Of a stretch of DNA of 64,000 nucleotides, positions 1 to 11,790 are shown one piece after another. This DNA is from Phascolomyces articulosus. Lineage: Eukaryota; Mucoromycota; Mucoromycetes; Mucorales; Lichtheimiaceae. Location of the stretch: NCBI GenBank assembly GCA_025677815.1, contig JAIXMP010000007.1, positions 1 to 64,000 of the forward strand, given 5' to 3'. The notes under the pieces were generated by a model that was given only the letters and a program-made list of their open reading frames with translations, had not been told where the DNA came from and did not search any database. Every line of letters starts with the position of its first letter. The first letter of the stretch is position 1. The translations under genes and the position numbers were made by a program.

Positions 1-21
1 GTACGATCGGACCTAATAAAC

Positions 22-250
22 CAACGATGGATTATTTAAAGAGTGGATACATAATATGAAACTTGTGATAAACGTGGTAAGGACAGTACGATGACTTGAT
101 CAAGCATAGCAACTATCGACCACTTAAAGGATGGATGTATAATGTTGATACATAAAGTAAATTTAGGTTGAGCAATACGACGACTGAATCAAGTACAACA
201 ACAACTAATCATTGCTTTGCAAGATGGATGATGGAATAATACGATAATGA
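22..250 (+). repeat. degenerate tandem units of about 88 bp
   Basis: Three successive segments starting at about 22, 110 and 197 align with one another. Each begins CAAC, then has a GGATGGAT/GTGGATA-like stretch with CATAAT, then a TACGA..CTTGATCAAG / TACGACGACTGAATCAAG block. The second unit is the left part of the dispersed repeat at 110-669. No coding potential is seen. I infer a decayed satellite-like or element-internal repeat. Confidence 0.6.
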
Positions 251-669
251 TGATAAACTGGATTACAAAAAGTATCTTATGGAATCTTCAAACCATAAAA
301 TGCAACGATCGAAATATCCATACACTAGGTTGGTTATTCTACTGATCTGATGCTAACACTCTGAATCATAGTATATACCACCATCTTTGTTGTTGAGCAA
401 TAATCTTTCTGACGAATTGCGATGCTGAAGCATTATTTTCCCAAAAGTGAAATAAAAGAAAGACTTGTCTACATATCTTAAACTCTATTTACAAAAAGTT
501 TTTCCTCTTGCTATCATCTTTCATATCTGATTATCCATTTGGTAAACACATCTTCCATCAAAGGTCTTCCGGCAAGTATGTACTACGTATGAGCTACATA
601 GCACACATTATTGTTGAGCATTGCATGTATGTGATCTTTGTTTTAGTTCTGATCACTCCTCCAATAAGC
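110..669 (+). repeat. dispersed repeat, copy 1 of 2
   Basis: This stretch recurs at 32874-33430 in the same orientation with only scattered substitutions and short indels. Similarity starts at CAACTATCGACCACTTAA and stops after CTCCAATAAG in both copies; the flanks on both sides differ. The length is about 560 bp and it carries no convincing reading frame. It may be a solo terminal repeat or a non-autonomous element. I cannot see clear target-site duplications or terminal inverted repeats. Confidence 0.85.
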
Positions 670-2375
670 AAGGCGTTTGGTGCTGTTTTGGAATTCGCAG
701 GGTGTTACATTCGTTTTATTTTTAGCCTCTGTTTTATTGTTCATCAATAAACATCAAAAGCGTTGGATAAATGTTGCTGCATTTAGTACATATATAAAGT
801 TAAATCGATATTAGGCGAACCTGTATCCTACTGAACTATGATTTTTTTAATAATAAGGCTATAATAAGGAATAATTGTTTTATGTACAGAATGTTGATAC
901 TGGATCTAAGTACTTTCACTAGTTAGATATGCACGTATTGTCCCCCAATCGGAAAGAACTGGCTATATGATAAATAGTATTCATTCACAATAATGATCAC
1001 CTTAAACTAAATACTTTTGTTACAGGAGTTGCTGTAGGCCCCAATCTTTTTCTGTCATTATACCAAGAAAGGACCTGCATTTGAACTATCCAATGTCATA
1101 AACTTGATTATAACTTCTTGCAGCAACGAAGGAATTCCTATCCCCAATAAGTAGATCAAGAACTACATCATAACGTATTAAAATATGTGATACAGGGAAC
1201 CAAATTGTAGTTTTAAATAAATGTAAATAGCACTGCGTTTTACTGATATTTGCCATCACCCAAAAACGATCCAACACAGAAATGAAGAAGTTTTAAATAA
1301 AAGCTATTCCTTTTTTATTACGTAAGGGGCTAAACTAAAATAAATAGGGCTGAATACTTCCCTGCGTAGGTATTTACCTGATCAGGTTTGTTTTGCTCAT
1401 CGACGTCTATGTCTTTTTCTTCTTCTAAATTGCATACGTAGCCTGGATTATCATCGTTGCTGGTAACGGCTCTTTTCTTTGGAAATACAAGCTTGGTTAC
1501 TATACCATGTTCAGGACCGTTGGTCACCAGCTTTTTTCACAATGATACAACAGTTGTAGAAACAGAAATTCAAAAAAAAGAGCTTGCTAATAGGCAATAT
1601 TGACCTCAATGCTACTTGCGGTAAGGTTTTCCACATAACAATCCATTCCATTGCAGATGGCAGTAACCATAACATACCAAACAACAAGCATTATGATATA
1701 GTGGATCCTCGTTCTTTGTATGCTATAAATTCCACAAAAAAACAATACTAAAAGTGGGGTTTTGTATAGTTTGAGATGGATCGGCAGTGAATCTAAGGTG
1801 AAAAAGTTCAAAATATTGTTTCAAATGCAAATAGCGGGGACCCACTCTATTCATGTTGACAACTTTAATAGTAAAAGAAGTTTTTAACACATTTTCACAA
1901 AGAAAAATTGTATTTATTTTGCATGTGTAATATGTCATTTGCTTTTATATCTTCAATTGAAAACATTTGTGATTATTATATATGTATAAATCTATACTTC
2001 TTGGACAAATTGGATTAAATACTAATGACCGTCATATGGGATGATGCAAGCAGCAAATTCTTTATAATAGTAGATAGCTGCTAAAGAAAACCAACTTCCA
2101 TAAAAAGTTTTGGGATTCGTCCTTCTTGCGATATCATCCATTATATGTAAAAAAATATATGTATACAAAGACCATAATCCACAATCAAAAGATATGCATT
2201 TTTTTTCTTCAATTATTCAGGGGGAAAATAAGTTTATTTCATAATATACAGTATGTTACCCAAATTAAAAAAAGTATCTACTACTATTTGGGAACAAAAA
2301 AAAAAGGTTCTAAGAGAAAAAAAAAGAGCATATAAAAACGTGTTCTCTCTTTTTTCTGTGTGTAATGTAGTGCAT
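670..2375. other. intergenic, AT-rich, nothing supported
   Basis: Only short open frames with no recognisable motif occur here. The region lies between the dispersed repeat and the 3' end of the ChaC-type gene. The poly-A/poly-T-rich stretch at about 2190-2345 probably includes the 3' untranslated region of that gene. Confidence 0.5.
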
Positions 2376-3475
2376 CTAAGCAGATGATTCTTTCGATGAT
2401 TTATCGATGAGTTCCTTGACACGCTTTTCTAATTCAAAAAGATGATCGTCACGAGCACCTGGATATATTTCACGCAATGCCTCAGCAAGATTTAACAAAT
2501 ATTCAGCGTTCCATCCAGAAGGTCCATATGTTTCAAAGACTTGCTGCGCAATGTGTTCCATAGAAGCAGGTCCAACATAAGCCTCATTATCTGTCGTAGC
2601 AATATATACAAGTGCCTAAATCATACATCAATTAATTTTTCAAAAAACATGATCTATTATCCATCCTTCCACTTATATATCAACCATTTACATTTTTGAC
2701 GGCTGGTTCCTTATCGTTTTCTGCACCGAAAATATCCACTGTATGAACCGTATATCCATTCTAATTGTAAATGATATGAGTAAAAATCAGTTTGGAAAAA
2801 AAAAATCTATGCCAAAAAGCGAAATAAAATATGTTACCTTTTCTCGATGGTCCAAGTAAGCCCGAGTAGCCTCAACATCATCCGACGGGATCTTAAAACC
2901 AACACCCCACGTTACATCGTCATGACCATGCTGTTCATATTGCATCATATATTAGCAAAACCCTCCAGCTTTCTTTATTCTACTCCAATCCTTTCAACTT
3001 TTGATCCTTACCACATCTTCCATTGTTTTCCATTCATCATATGGGATCAATGTGACAACACGGCCTGGTTTTTCCGGTGTACCTCGATGATCTTCACTAT
3101 GCTATAGCATAGAAAGTTTGTGTGTGAGCTCCACTGAACAAAAAAAAAAAAAATAATCTTGTCATTCCCTCCATTCTTTCTTTTTTTACCTGCCAGAATC
3201 GTCGAACGTAGTTTTTGATATAACCAACAACCCTAAAAGAAAACAGAATTTTTTAATACATTTTTTTAAAATAAAAAGAAAAATAACGATAATGACAATC
3301 AAAAGAAAAAGGTCGTTTACTTTGATTCGTAATGAATTGGAGGTTTCCAAATGAGAGAGCCATAGCCAAAGACCCAAATGCCTTGATCAGACACAGATTG
3401 AACAATTGAATCAACAGCTTCTGAATCTGTCTTTTTTTCGATAGGTACTGTTTTGTTATCTAAGGTGGAAGGCAT
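2376..3475 (-). CDS. GCG1: ChaC-type glutathione-specific gamma-glutamylcyclotransferase
   Basis: Six exons on the minus strand: 3475-3321, 3232-3190, 3101-3012, 2930-2838, 2760-2692 and 2615-2376 (690 nt, 229 aa). All introns are short GT-AG. Residues 34-43 read WVFGYGSLIW, the hallmark glycine loop of the gamma-glutamylcyclotransferase fold. The segment YLDHREKNGY (121-130) carries the expected catalytic glutamate at E126. The length suits the single-domain ChaC family. Known family role: cytosolic cleavage of reduced glutathione to 5-oxoproline and Cys-Gly, so the likely job is glutathione turnover. The start is the only in-frame ATG ahead of the conserved core. The next gene on the same strand, the ZIP transporter, ends about 1.1 kb upstream; nothing indicates co-transcription. 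Confidence 0.93.
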
Positions 3476-4601
3476 AGTCTATATAAATATATTCGCAGAA
3501 AAAAGAGGTATAAAGCACAGGATTACAAATTCACCGCTGTCAAAGGAAATCCAAAATTTCAAGGAACACAGAGCAACTTCCACTTCTGGTTACTGAAACA
3601 GGACCATGTGTGAAACATCATGAATGAGCATCTATTACTTAATTTTTTTTATCGATTCAATAGATGGATGATTCATTTGTTCGCCAGTCTTTGTTCTACC
3701 GTTTTCTTTTTTTTTTTTATTTACTGCCAAAAATATTATATGCAATCAGCCAGTTTGGTAAATGATCAACAAATCTTAAATCTACAGCTCACACAGATCA
3801 TGTTTTCCAATTTATAGTTGTTGCATATGGTAAACTAATAATCTTACATAAACATAATACTCGATAACTATGTAATATTAGCGTTGCTGATCATTTTTTA
3901 ATTTGAATAAGGAAGTAGAGGAAAATTATCATTTTAATACATAATTCATTAATGCTGGTATATTATTTTTCTCATCCAGATTTTTTATTATATATTGTTG
4001 CATATATCATATATGCTTATATATGCGCCTTATTTACATACATATTGAGTTAAAGAAACATGATCTTTTAGAAAGAATTATATATGAGAAAAACTAAAAG
4101 CGTGTAAAATAGCATGATCCCACGGCTGCTCTAATTATCCTGGATCAAACTTGGTACAGTGCTGCATTTATAAAGTATGAGAACAGAAATGAAAAGACAT
4201 GGGAAACTTACATACAATCCACATGTACCACCGGTATAATAATTGTAAAAAGAAGTTATACATATAGTTACCGGTATCAAACCGGTAACTAAATGGTATA
4301 GAGGTTTATTACTAAAATAATATCAATAACCAAAAAGAAAGAAAAAAAGAAGATAATAAAGTAGGAATAGCACATGATGGTGTATAAAAAAATGAACATG
4401 ACCAAAAGAGAAGGATATATATAGATGAGTTGTTTTGTTTGTATCGAGGAAAGTGGAAGAGGAGAAAACAAAAAAGTACAAAATAGAAGAAAAATGTTGA
4501 ACAGGTCAATATTTAAAAATGATAGTGTGTAAAGCGTAGTAATATGGGAGGACGGGGTATATGATTATATAAAAAGAGATGTTATATATATATATATACT
4601 A
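3476..4601. other. intergenic between ChaC and ZIP genes
   Basis: AT-rich, with no supportable gene. It should contain the ChaC promoter on its left side and the ZIP 3' untranslated region on its right. It also holds a cluster of ACCGGT motifs and one strong hairpin, listed separately. Confidence 0.5.
4265..4291. repeat. perfect 11-bp inverted repeat (hairpin)
   Basis: TAGTTACCGGT and its exact reverse complement ACCGGTAACTA flank a 5-base loop (ATCAA). A third ACCGGTAT lies about 40 bp to the left, near 4231. The hairpin sits about 310 bp past the ZIP transporter stop codon. It could be a binding site for a dimeric regulator or a 3'-end RNA structure. The structure is seen directly; the function is not known. 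Confidence 0.8.
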
Positions 4602-6102
4602 TTATGCCCATTTACCAATAAGGGCCATCACACCAGCACCGACATACATGGATATGAAACAAACTAATTTGTGAACAAATGGACTTTGTCGAAACTTGAT
4701 ATTATGGTTGATTTCTGCACTCATTAAGGAAACATAGGCATTGTATAATAAAATTCCTGCTGATAAGGAATCCAAAATAGCACTAGATAATACGGAGGAT
4801 GAAGAATTGGGATTGAATGATGAATGGATGCCGATACCGATTGCCACACCAATGGGTGTCATAATAATAAATAAACCACCCAAAAGGAAAGGTCGGACCC
4901 AAGATTTATGTTCCATTTCGTTAATTCGTGTACCAAGTGCAATACCTTCGAAAAACTTTATTAGGGCTTTATTAGTATCATTTCATCAAAATAAATAATG
5001 GACAATCCATGATGCAAGTTAATAAGAGTTAATAAAATAAAAGAGCATGCTTACTTGATGAAAAACTAAAGCAATAAGTAATGTGATAAATTCTTCTTTG
5101 CCGGTATTTGCCAATGTGATACCAATAATGATGGAGTGCATGACAATGCCAAGTTCGAGCATCATGACACCGACATTGCGAAATGCTTTTTCGTCTTCTT
5201 CAAAGAATGCGCCGCCATGGACATGACCACCATGTTCAAATGCTGTACTGCTACTACTGTTATTCTTTTTTTCCAAGTCAGGTTCACTGAAACTATCGTG
5301 GCTATTGTTGTATTCGTTGCTATTTTGGCGTTTTGCGCGTAAGTTGTCCATGTAAGTGGCTGCTGATAATTCGAGTAACTGTAAGGCAAATGATGCAATC
5401 ATGCAAAAAACACCCGCGAATGCGCCGTAAGTTTTCCATCCTTCTGTCAAACATGGACTATCGAATTTTTCGAGAGATTCAGGAAGCATATGAATAAAAG
5501 CGGTTGCAAGAATAACACCTGTACCAACTATAAATTATACCAATAATAAAAAAAATTGATTTAGTACGATAGCGTGCGAAAAAACAACAAAAAAATTGTT
5601 AAAGTCTCTTTTTTTTTATATCTCGAATGAAGAGGTGAGTTGATGTATATATTAAAGAAAACTTACAAAATTTGCCAACAGTAAGAATCCAGTCTCGAAT
5701 ACTTCCTTTGCTATAAGGTCGAATACGATGAAGAATCATTGGGACAAAGGTACCTTTATTTAATACACGTCATAATTAGCTATCATGTTTACGTTTCTAG
5801 GTGGAAGCTATGGGTTGTATGTTGCATACCAACTGCACTTGTTCCTAAAATAATAAAAAGTGATCCAATTCTTAAAGGCATATTATAATCACTAAGATCT
5901 TCTCGAACGCATGATTCTTCTGAATCTTCGGCTTCGACCTCTATTAAATAAAAACCAATCCCAGAAAATTTAGTAACCAAAACTATTTTACCAAATAAAT
6001 AGTAAAAATAACACAAAAGGTAAATTCGTATATACCTTGTGCCTTAGCTACAAGAGGTAAAATTGACCATAAAAGCAAGATAAAAGCTATAAGTTTTTCC
6101 AT
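4602..6102 (-). CDS. ZIP-family (SLC39) zinc/iron transporter
   Basis: Five exons: 6102-6036, 5940-5830, 5753-5667, 5527-5055 and 4955-4602 (1092 nt, 363 aa). Residues 1-22 form a signal peptide-like hydrophobic start (MEKLIAFILLLWSILPLVAKAQ, broken here as residues 1-20 plus AQ). An acidic external segment and eight predicted membrane spans follow. ZIP signatures are clear: GVILATAFIHMLPES (92-106), MHSIIIGITLA around H219, and HQFFEGIALG starting at H245 with E249. These supply the transport-site His/Glu residues of helices 4 and 5. The variable cytosolic loop between helices 3 and 4 has the metal-binding cluster HGGHVH (187-192) in a Ser/Asn-rich context. Family role: import of Zn2+ (or Fe2+) into the cytosol, like yeast Zrt1/Zrt2. 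Substrate preference cannot be read from the sequence. Confidence 0.94.
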
Positions 6103-8364
6103 TTCAGTGTTAAAAGTATATATCAAGCAATAAAAAAAATTAAAAAGGACTAAAATAAAAAGGAAAAAGAAAACCAAAAAAAGATTTTTTATAACGATTT
6201 CTTTTTTGTGCCGCGAAACCCAAAAAATATCAAAAAAGGTCCAAAATACTCACATTGACCAATCATAATGGAAAATTTCAGCAGTCACTTAGAAAATTCA
6301 TGACCATGAAGGTACTCATCGTATTTGTTTCAGCTGGATTATACTTTTTTTTGTTGTCGCGTGGTACGACATTAGTAAAATCAAGCTTTTTTGATTAAAA
6401 CAATAAAGATTTATTGATTTGTTTTTCATAAACACATACACACACATGATAAAAAGAAGATTCTATTTAGTTAGTTTATAATTATAATTGCTATCCTTGT
6501 TATTATTAATATTTCATCTAAAAGTTTCAATTCCTTTAAGTATATAATTTTATTCATCAAAATAAAAAAGAAACCATGCGATTTGATATACTTTAATTGT
6601 ATAGAATAATGATCTTACCGTCAACTTTTTTTTACTCTCGGAGGATTTGCTTTTACCATTTTTCGTAAATCTAATTTAGAATTATTTGTACTACCACCGA
6701 TCTATCGGGAATGAATCTTAATTCACAGCATATCATTATTATTTTATTCTACTACTGTTGGTATTTACTATGTCCTATGTACTTAGTAATATAAATACCA
6801 CATTATTATATAAAGTAGTACATTTTTTTTTTTTGCTGAAAAATTTTTGCTAAAAATTTTTAGCTTTTTTTATCTTCTTTGAGGGTAATAGATGAACCCA
6901 TTGAGTTCATAATAGGACTGTGTTGATGAGATGTTCCCGTGTTAACAAATGTTATTTTATTAGATCATGATGATGGTGGATGAGAGATAATAATCATCAC
7001 TATCATCAGAATATTGATGGTTATATGCCAAGAAAAATTTTGTTCTCTGATAGGCTGATATAAACCCTTACGCGTAAAAGATTAATGATCATTAATATTA
7101 TTTAAGTTCTTATTTTATCAATGTGGTATACAAGGATAATGATGGAAAACAGTAGTGTAAATGTAAAGAGTACAGTAACATAGCAGCAATGATTATATTA
7201 CCCAATATATATATATATCATTATTATTATATTATTACTATCATGTAATCTCTCTACATGGCCAACAGTTACCAAACGTATATTATAATAGTTCTTTTGA
7301 TTCCTTCTTCGTCTATCACCACTACTGTTTACTGGAGATCAGTTAGCACTTCTTTTAAATTCCTTCTATTAATAGATGTATTTACCGCGCAATCCCAATT
7401 TACTTTACGTAACTACTAGATATAATTTTGAGTTTATTATGTATATGGTTGTACAGTTATTCATTGAAATGGTAGTTGGTAACAGGCATCTTTTCGATAT
7501 ATATCGCTATGTGACGTGTTTCTATTATTGAGAGAGAGAGAGAGAGAGAGAACAGGGTAAAAGTTGACGTGATTATCTATCAGGGATATCATTTGCTGAT
7601 ACCAATTCTATTAATAATGGGATATACAGTCAGATGTTCACACTGAAAGCTACCAAGTATTGCTCAGTAGTAATAGCCACGTAATGCTTGCTTGATTAAT
7701 AATTATAGTCATACCATCATGACATACTATATTATTACAGCTTTTATATCAATCATTTTTATCTACTATAAAGACCCTTTGACGATTAACTTAAAAGAAA
7801 AGCACGGTTTAAATAATAAAACAATTTATACACGTGGTATTATAAAATTTCAAAAAGTGATGAAGAATACATTTTTAAGAAAGAAATTTGTTATTATGGC
7901 TTGTAGAGTGTCATTCAAGCAAAATCGTCCGTGCTACTCTAAAACAGAATGAGAAACAAGGTGTATTATGCTCGCTATACTGACTTCTAATCAACATTTC
8001 TTATTAATTTACTAATAGAGGAGAATCGTTCAACATCACCAATTTTTTGATTTATTGTTAGCCCTAGATATAATTATTTGATCAAAACACATATTAGTCA
8101 AGAATATCAGGATTATTTTTTTGTAGATCCCAGAGGGATCTTTTCAGCGTCAGTAAGTCGGTTTATTATTTTCATAGAAGTATTCTTTGTCAAGCTTTGG
8201 TAAATTAGTGCATTACTTTTTTCGTTTGGAGTACATTATCAGGGTATAAGGGAAGGATTGGCTATTAATCAAGGGGGAGGAAATCTAAAGGGGAGCCATA
8301 TAGGTGCCATCATTCACAAAATATGCTGAATGACCTTTTCCGGTTATTTTAATAATGGCAGGAT
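6103..8364. other. intergenic, AT-rich, one GA microsatellite
   Basis: Holds the ZIP promoter region. A (GA)n microsatellite of about 11 units occupies 7530-7552. Short frames near 7700-7950 show no motif and no splice context, and I do not call them genes. Confidence 0.5.
6303..6313. promoter_or_regulatory. candidate zinc-responsive element
   Basis: ACCATGAAGGT lies 200 bp upstream of the ZIP transporter start. It matches 10 of 11 positions of the palindromic Zap1 zinc-responsive element ACCTTNAAGGT known from yeast. It is a single site with one mismatch, and whether this fungus uses a Zap1-like consensus is unknown. Confidence 0.25.
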
Positions 8365-10740
8365 TTACAATATGCGATAATCGTTATCAATAGACAAATG
8401 TGTATATCGATATTCTTGCATCACATCTTTGTTTCTTTGTTCAAGATTGTTTAATATACTCAACACAATTTCCAGTCGTTCCTATAAAACAATAATAAAC
8501 AAAACTTCGTTCCCAATCATTGAACAAAAGCTAGTTCCTAAACCTCCTCTAAAAGCACCTTGAACCCGCAGCAAAAGGCAGTGTAATTGATCAGAACCTG
8601 CGGGCCAACTCGAATTCGCGATGAACCACCAATACTTAATACTTGGGAGCAGGGGTAGTCATGCTCCGAGCCTAATGTCTTTCGCTATAATACATATGAA
8701 TATAAATATACATCAAATTTTAGGGTAACATGAACCATTCATTGTTTCCCAATCTATCTATGAAAAAGATTCGTTATGTGTCTTGTAGAAGAATAAACTA
8801 AAGAAACTTACTGTGTGCGTGCCAAAAATAAAGCTTCAACGACCTAAAGTGTCAGAATCACAGTATTTAAATAGATCCGCAAAACTTTTTAACATGGAAA
8901 CCGAACCGTATAAAGCTTTGTGGGAATCAAAATATGTGAAATTGCTAAAAAGGGATGTGTTTGAAGATTTTTTCTTGGTGTACTTGTGGCCTATGCTTGC
9001 CAACAACAGTTTGATCTGGCTGAAGTAACTGGTAGTAAGGTGGCTCCCCTCGGGGAGTGTTATAGACAATTAGAAAACCAGTTGGATCGGACTGAAAAAT
9101 GCAATTCCGTTTGCCCTGGAGTGAACCAGATTGGATAGGAACCATTGTTCTTTGAAGGTTTGGGTAGCTCTTCAAACAATGTTAAGGCTGTTGGCTTAAT
9201 GTCTTTAAACGGCCCGTCTTGAAACATGGACCAACGAGTCTACCAAAGATGCGGGTATTTGGGTTGCAAACCCATATGTACAATGAAAGTGAATCAAGTT
9301 GTGAAGGCAGAAGCTGGCAACAACATCCAGCATGAACGTTTTATACTGCAATGATCGAGATAAAGCATCTTTGGTGGGACCCGAAAGATGGTGAACTATG
9401 CTTGAATAGGGTGAAGCCAGAGGAAACTCTGTTGGAGGCTCGAAGCGATTCCGACTCGCAAATCGATCGTCGTCGCATTATCGTAAGCTCTATTTGTTTC
9501 AAGTAAGGTCAATTCAATTCCATATCCAATTTCACTGTGACAACATCTAAGCACCCCATCCGCCTTGTAGCGTAATCTCTCGTCGTAGTACTGTTCGTTG
9601 ACTTTCAATTGTGTGGTCATTGATTTAGTTGCTCTTCTCCAGGGAAGAATGTTACTGTATGGTTGTTGTAACTAATATAATAGGTTGCTATCTTCAATCC
9701 GGGTCGAATCTCAAGCTCATTTACTATTGCTTCAGAATGGCGTATATCTGAATTTGTTCTATATAGGTCGCGCATGCTGCAAATTGATATATTAGGGTCT
9801 CGTGATACGCAAGCTTTTAACCAAAAGATAACCACCAATAGTTTTTGGTACTTACATAGAAACAAACAAATCTGATAGAAAATAAGTTGTCTGCTTCGAC
9901 TAGAGTTATGGAACGCTATTTTTTTAGCAGCATCGTTCATATCGTCCTTTTCTACGTATAATTGTAAAAAAACGCACGTTATATCAATGGATCAACACTG
10001 CATATCGAATAAACCCATAATATAAATTGATATCGAACTTAATGAATCAAGCACAAAGTCGACGGCCTTCAGCCCCTCATTGAAATATTCTTGAAATGCT
10101 TTACGTTGAGTACATTTAAAATTTTGGTTTTTATTTTACGTCTCAGTTGAACACTTCGTCCTTAGCAGACATTTTTGTTTGAGACCGATAAATGAAGGTA
10201 TAAGCATATGATTTTACGTTGAGTACACATCTTAGTGCATAATTTGGTATAAGTTTGGCCATCCATCTTTCGTCGTTTTCTGATACCATGTCCACAGATG
10301 GTAACACCATGACGTTCAGCACTATATGTAATGTAATTTACAATTACCTCAATTCACGTCTTATATTTTTTATTGTAATAGTACCTAAACTCATGTAATT
10401 CCAGATCTTCGGCAGCAGTGTTCAAGAAACTAATCCATTTCTCCCACAAGGTGACTGTGTGCACTGCGGCAACTTCATTTTCATCAAATTTGACGGTTTC
10501 CGTGTCGTTTTGAGAAACATAAATTAAATCCTAAATATGGAGTAGAATCAATACAATACTATTAAACAAAAATATAAAAACTTGCACTCACAAGTTGGCA
10601 AAAATAACAGTCGCTTATTACCTGAATAATATGGATTGAAAATTCTTTGCAGAATTGTGTTGTGGATATACCCTCCTCTATCATATTCTTGCCATGTTTA
10701 TAGTGATTGCATAAAATACTTGCTTCTTATTACTATCATT
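8365..10740 (-). pseudogene. decayed multi-exon gene of an unnamed Mucoromycota-type family
   Basis: Minus-strand fragments with intact splice signals can be strung together. An N-terminal piece at about 10720-10620 (ending CKEFSIHIIQ) joins one at 10531-10384 (DLIYVSQNDTETVKFDENE...). Further pieces follow: AERHGVTICGHGIRKRRK near 10320, RQLIFYQICLFL near 9880, and KADGVLRCCHSEIGYG..LLETN near 9560. FDSHKALYGSVSMLKSFADL lies near 8880, and the C-terminus SIGGSSRIRVGPQVL ... ERLEIVLSILNNLEQ ends at a stop at 8365. Damage: after TLGR (about 8840) a one-base shift is needed to reach KLYFWHAHT. About 500 bp of unrelated sequence separates the LLETN and FDSHKALYG motifs. A 15-bp motif (TTTACGTTGAGTACA) is duplicated at 10100 and 10213. 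From memory, the ADGV...LLETS...FDHHKALYG pattern is common in Mucorales proteins of unknown function; I cannot verify this here. Confidence 0.5.
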
Positions 10741-11395
10741 CCATTATTGGAATTATTATTGCAGAGACATGGGAGATGGAAATTGGCGGTGGATACCAAA
10801 CATCCAGGATATGAATATCGTGTCTGGCCATTTTTGACGATTGTTATCATCCTTCTATCATCCAAATTGATCATATAATCATTTTTAATCAAGGGCCGTT
10901 ATTAGTATAATATTTCAGAAATTCAGGCTGTATTGTTCTTTTACTTACTGTTCTGGCAAGTTGGCAATATTGCAAAATAACGAAATGACTACAGGATAAG
11001 TATAATTGTAAGGTCCATTCATCAAACATGATTGGATACGGTTAAAATTTTGTCTTTTATTATGTCTCCTAAGATCTATCGCCTGGTATGGCATCCTGAT
11101 CAAGACGGCTCAAAAAAAGGATAAAAGAATATAAAAAACCTTATTGGGTTATAAGGAAAAGGTCGAGGTAAGGGAGTAAAAAGGGTCAAATTAAAGTTGA
11201 ATGGAAAAAGACAAGAGCTATCATGTGAGTAATAAATAGAATATATAAAATATATTATTTAGAAGTGTGTGTTTGTAGTATGTTGTGGACGAAGTATGAG
11301 TTCATAAGGAAACATCGAGATAGAAGCATACAAGTATATAGATTGAGGTGTGAAAAGAAAAAATAAAAGGGGGAAGTAAAAGAAAAGATCAATAG
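10741..11395. other. intergenic, nothing clear
   Basis: Possible further 5' exon remnants of the decayed gene lie near 10780-10880 on the minus strand, but I cannot fix a frame. The rest is AT-rich with no feature. Confidence 0.4.
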
Positions 11396-11790
11396 TTACT
11401 CATTTTGCTCAGAGTTCGGAGGATCAATCCAAGAAATCAAAGCGGCGCCAGGATTGTTGTCACGGTATTGCTGTTGGTTGCTCTCTGGATGTTGAAGTGC
11501 ATCCATTTCTGTTAGTATTGTGCAGACTATTGGCCAAGTTGCCTTAAGATAATGGATTTTGGTTGCTGATTTCGGGAGATTGAGGTAGTATATTGAATAA
11601 GTGCGATATAGGATCTTTATATTGACTTATAGGCAAGTTGAGACGATGGTGAACATGGGGACAAAGTAGAGCATGTTGCTTATTTAGGGAGTAGTATCCG
11701 CATTTGATGCATGGTTTTGGTCGACCACCCGGGAGCCAGCCCATACGTCACCTTATACAACGACTACGTTCCTTCCGTGTCGTGGGAATC
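11396..11790 (-). pseudogene. 3' end remnant of a non-LTR retrotransposon polyprotein
   Basis: Reading the minus strand, the frame CIR-stop-RMGWLPGGRPKPCIKCG... has a TGA where a Trp codon is likely. It continues through CIKCGYYSLNKQHALLC, a C-x2-C-x8-H-x3-C zinc-knuckle-like motif. After NILPQ the frame must shift to continue as IHYLKATWPIVCTILTEMD and then ALISWIDPPNSEQNE, ending with a stop at 11396. A Cys/His knuckle after the reverse transcriptase is typical of the C-terminus of non-LTR retroelements. No reverse transcriptase core is present, so this is a 5'-truncated, mutated relic. Element class is inferred from the C-terminal pattern only. Confidence 0.5.

Noticed and set aside
9396..9940. 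Two separate small minus-strand genes
   Set aside because: They are adjacent frame fragments of one decayed multi-exon gene whose motifs continue on both sides.
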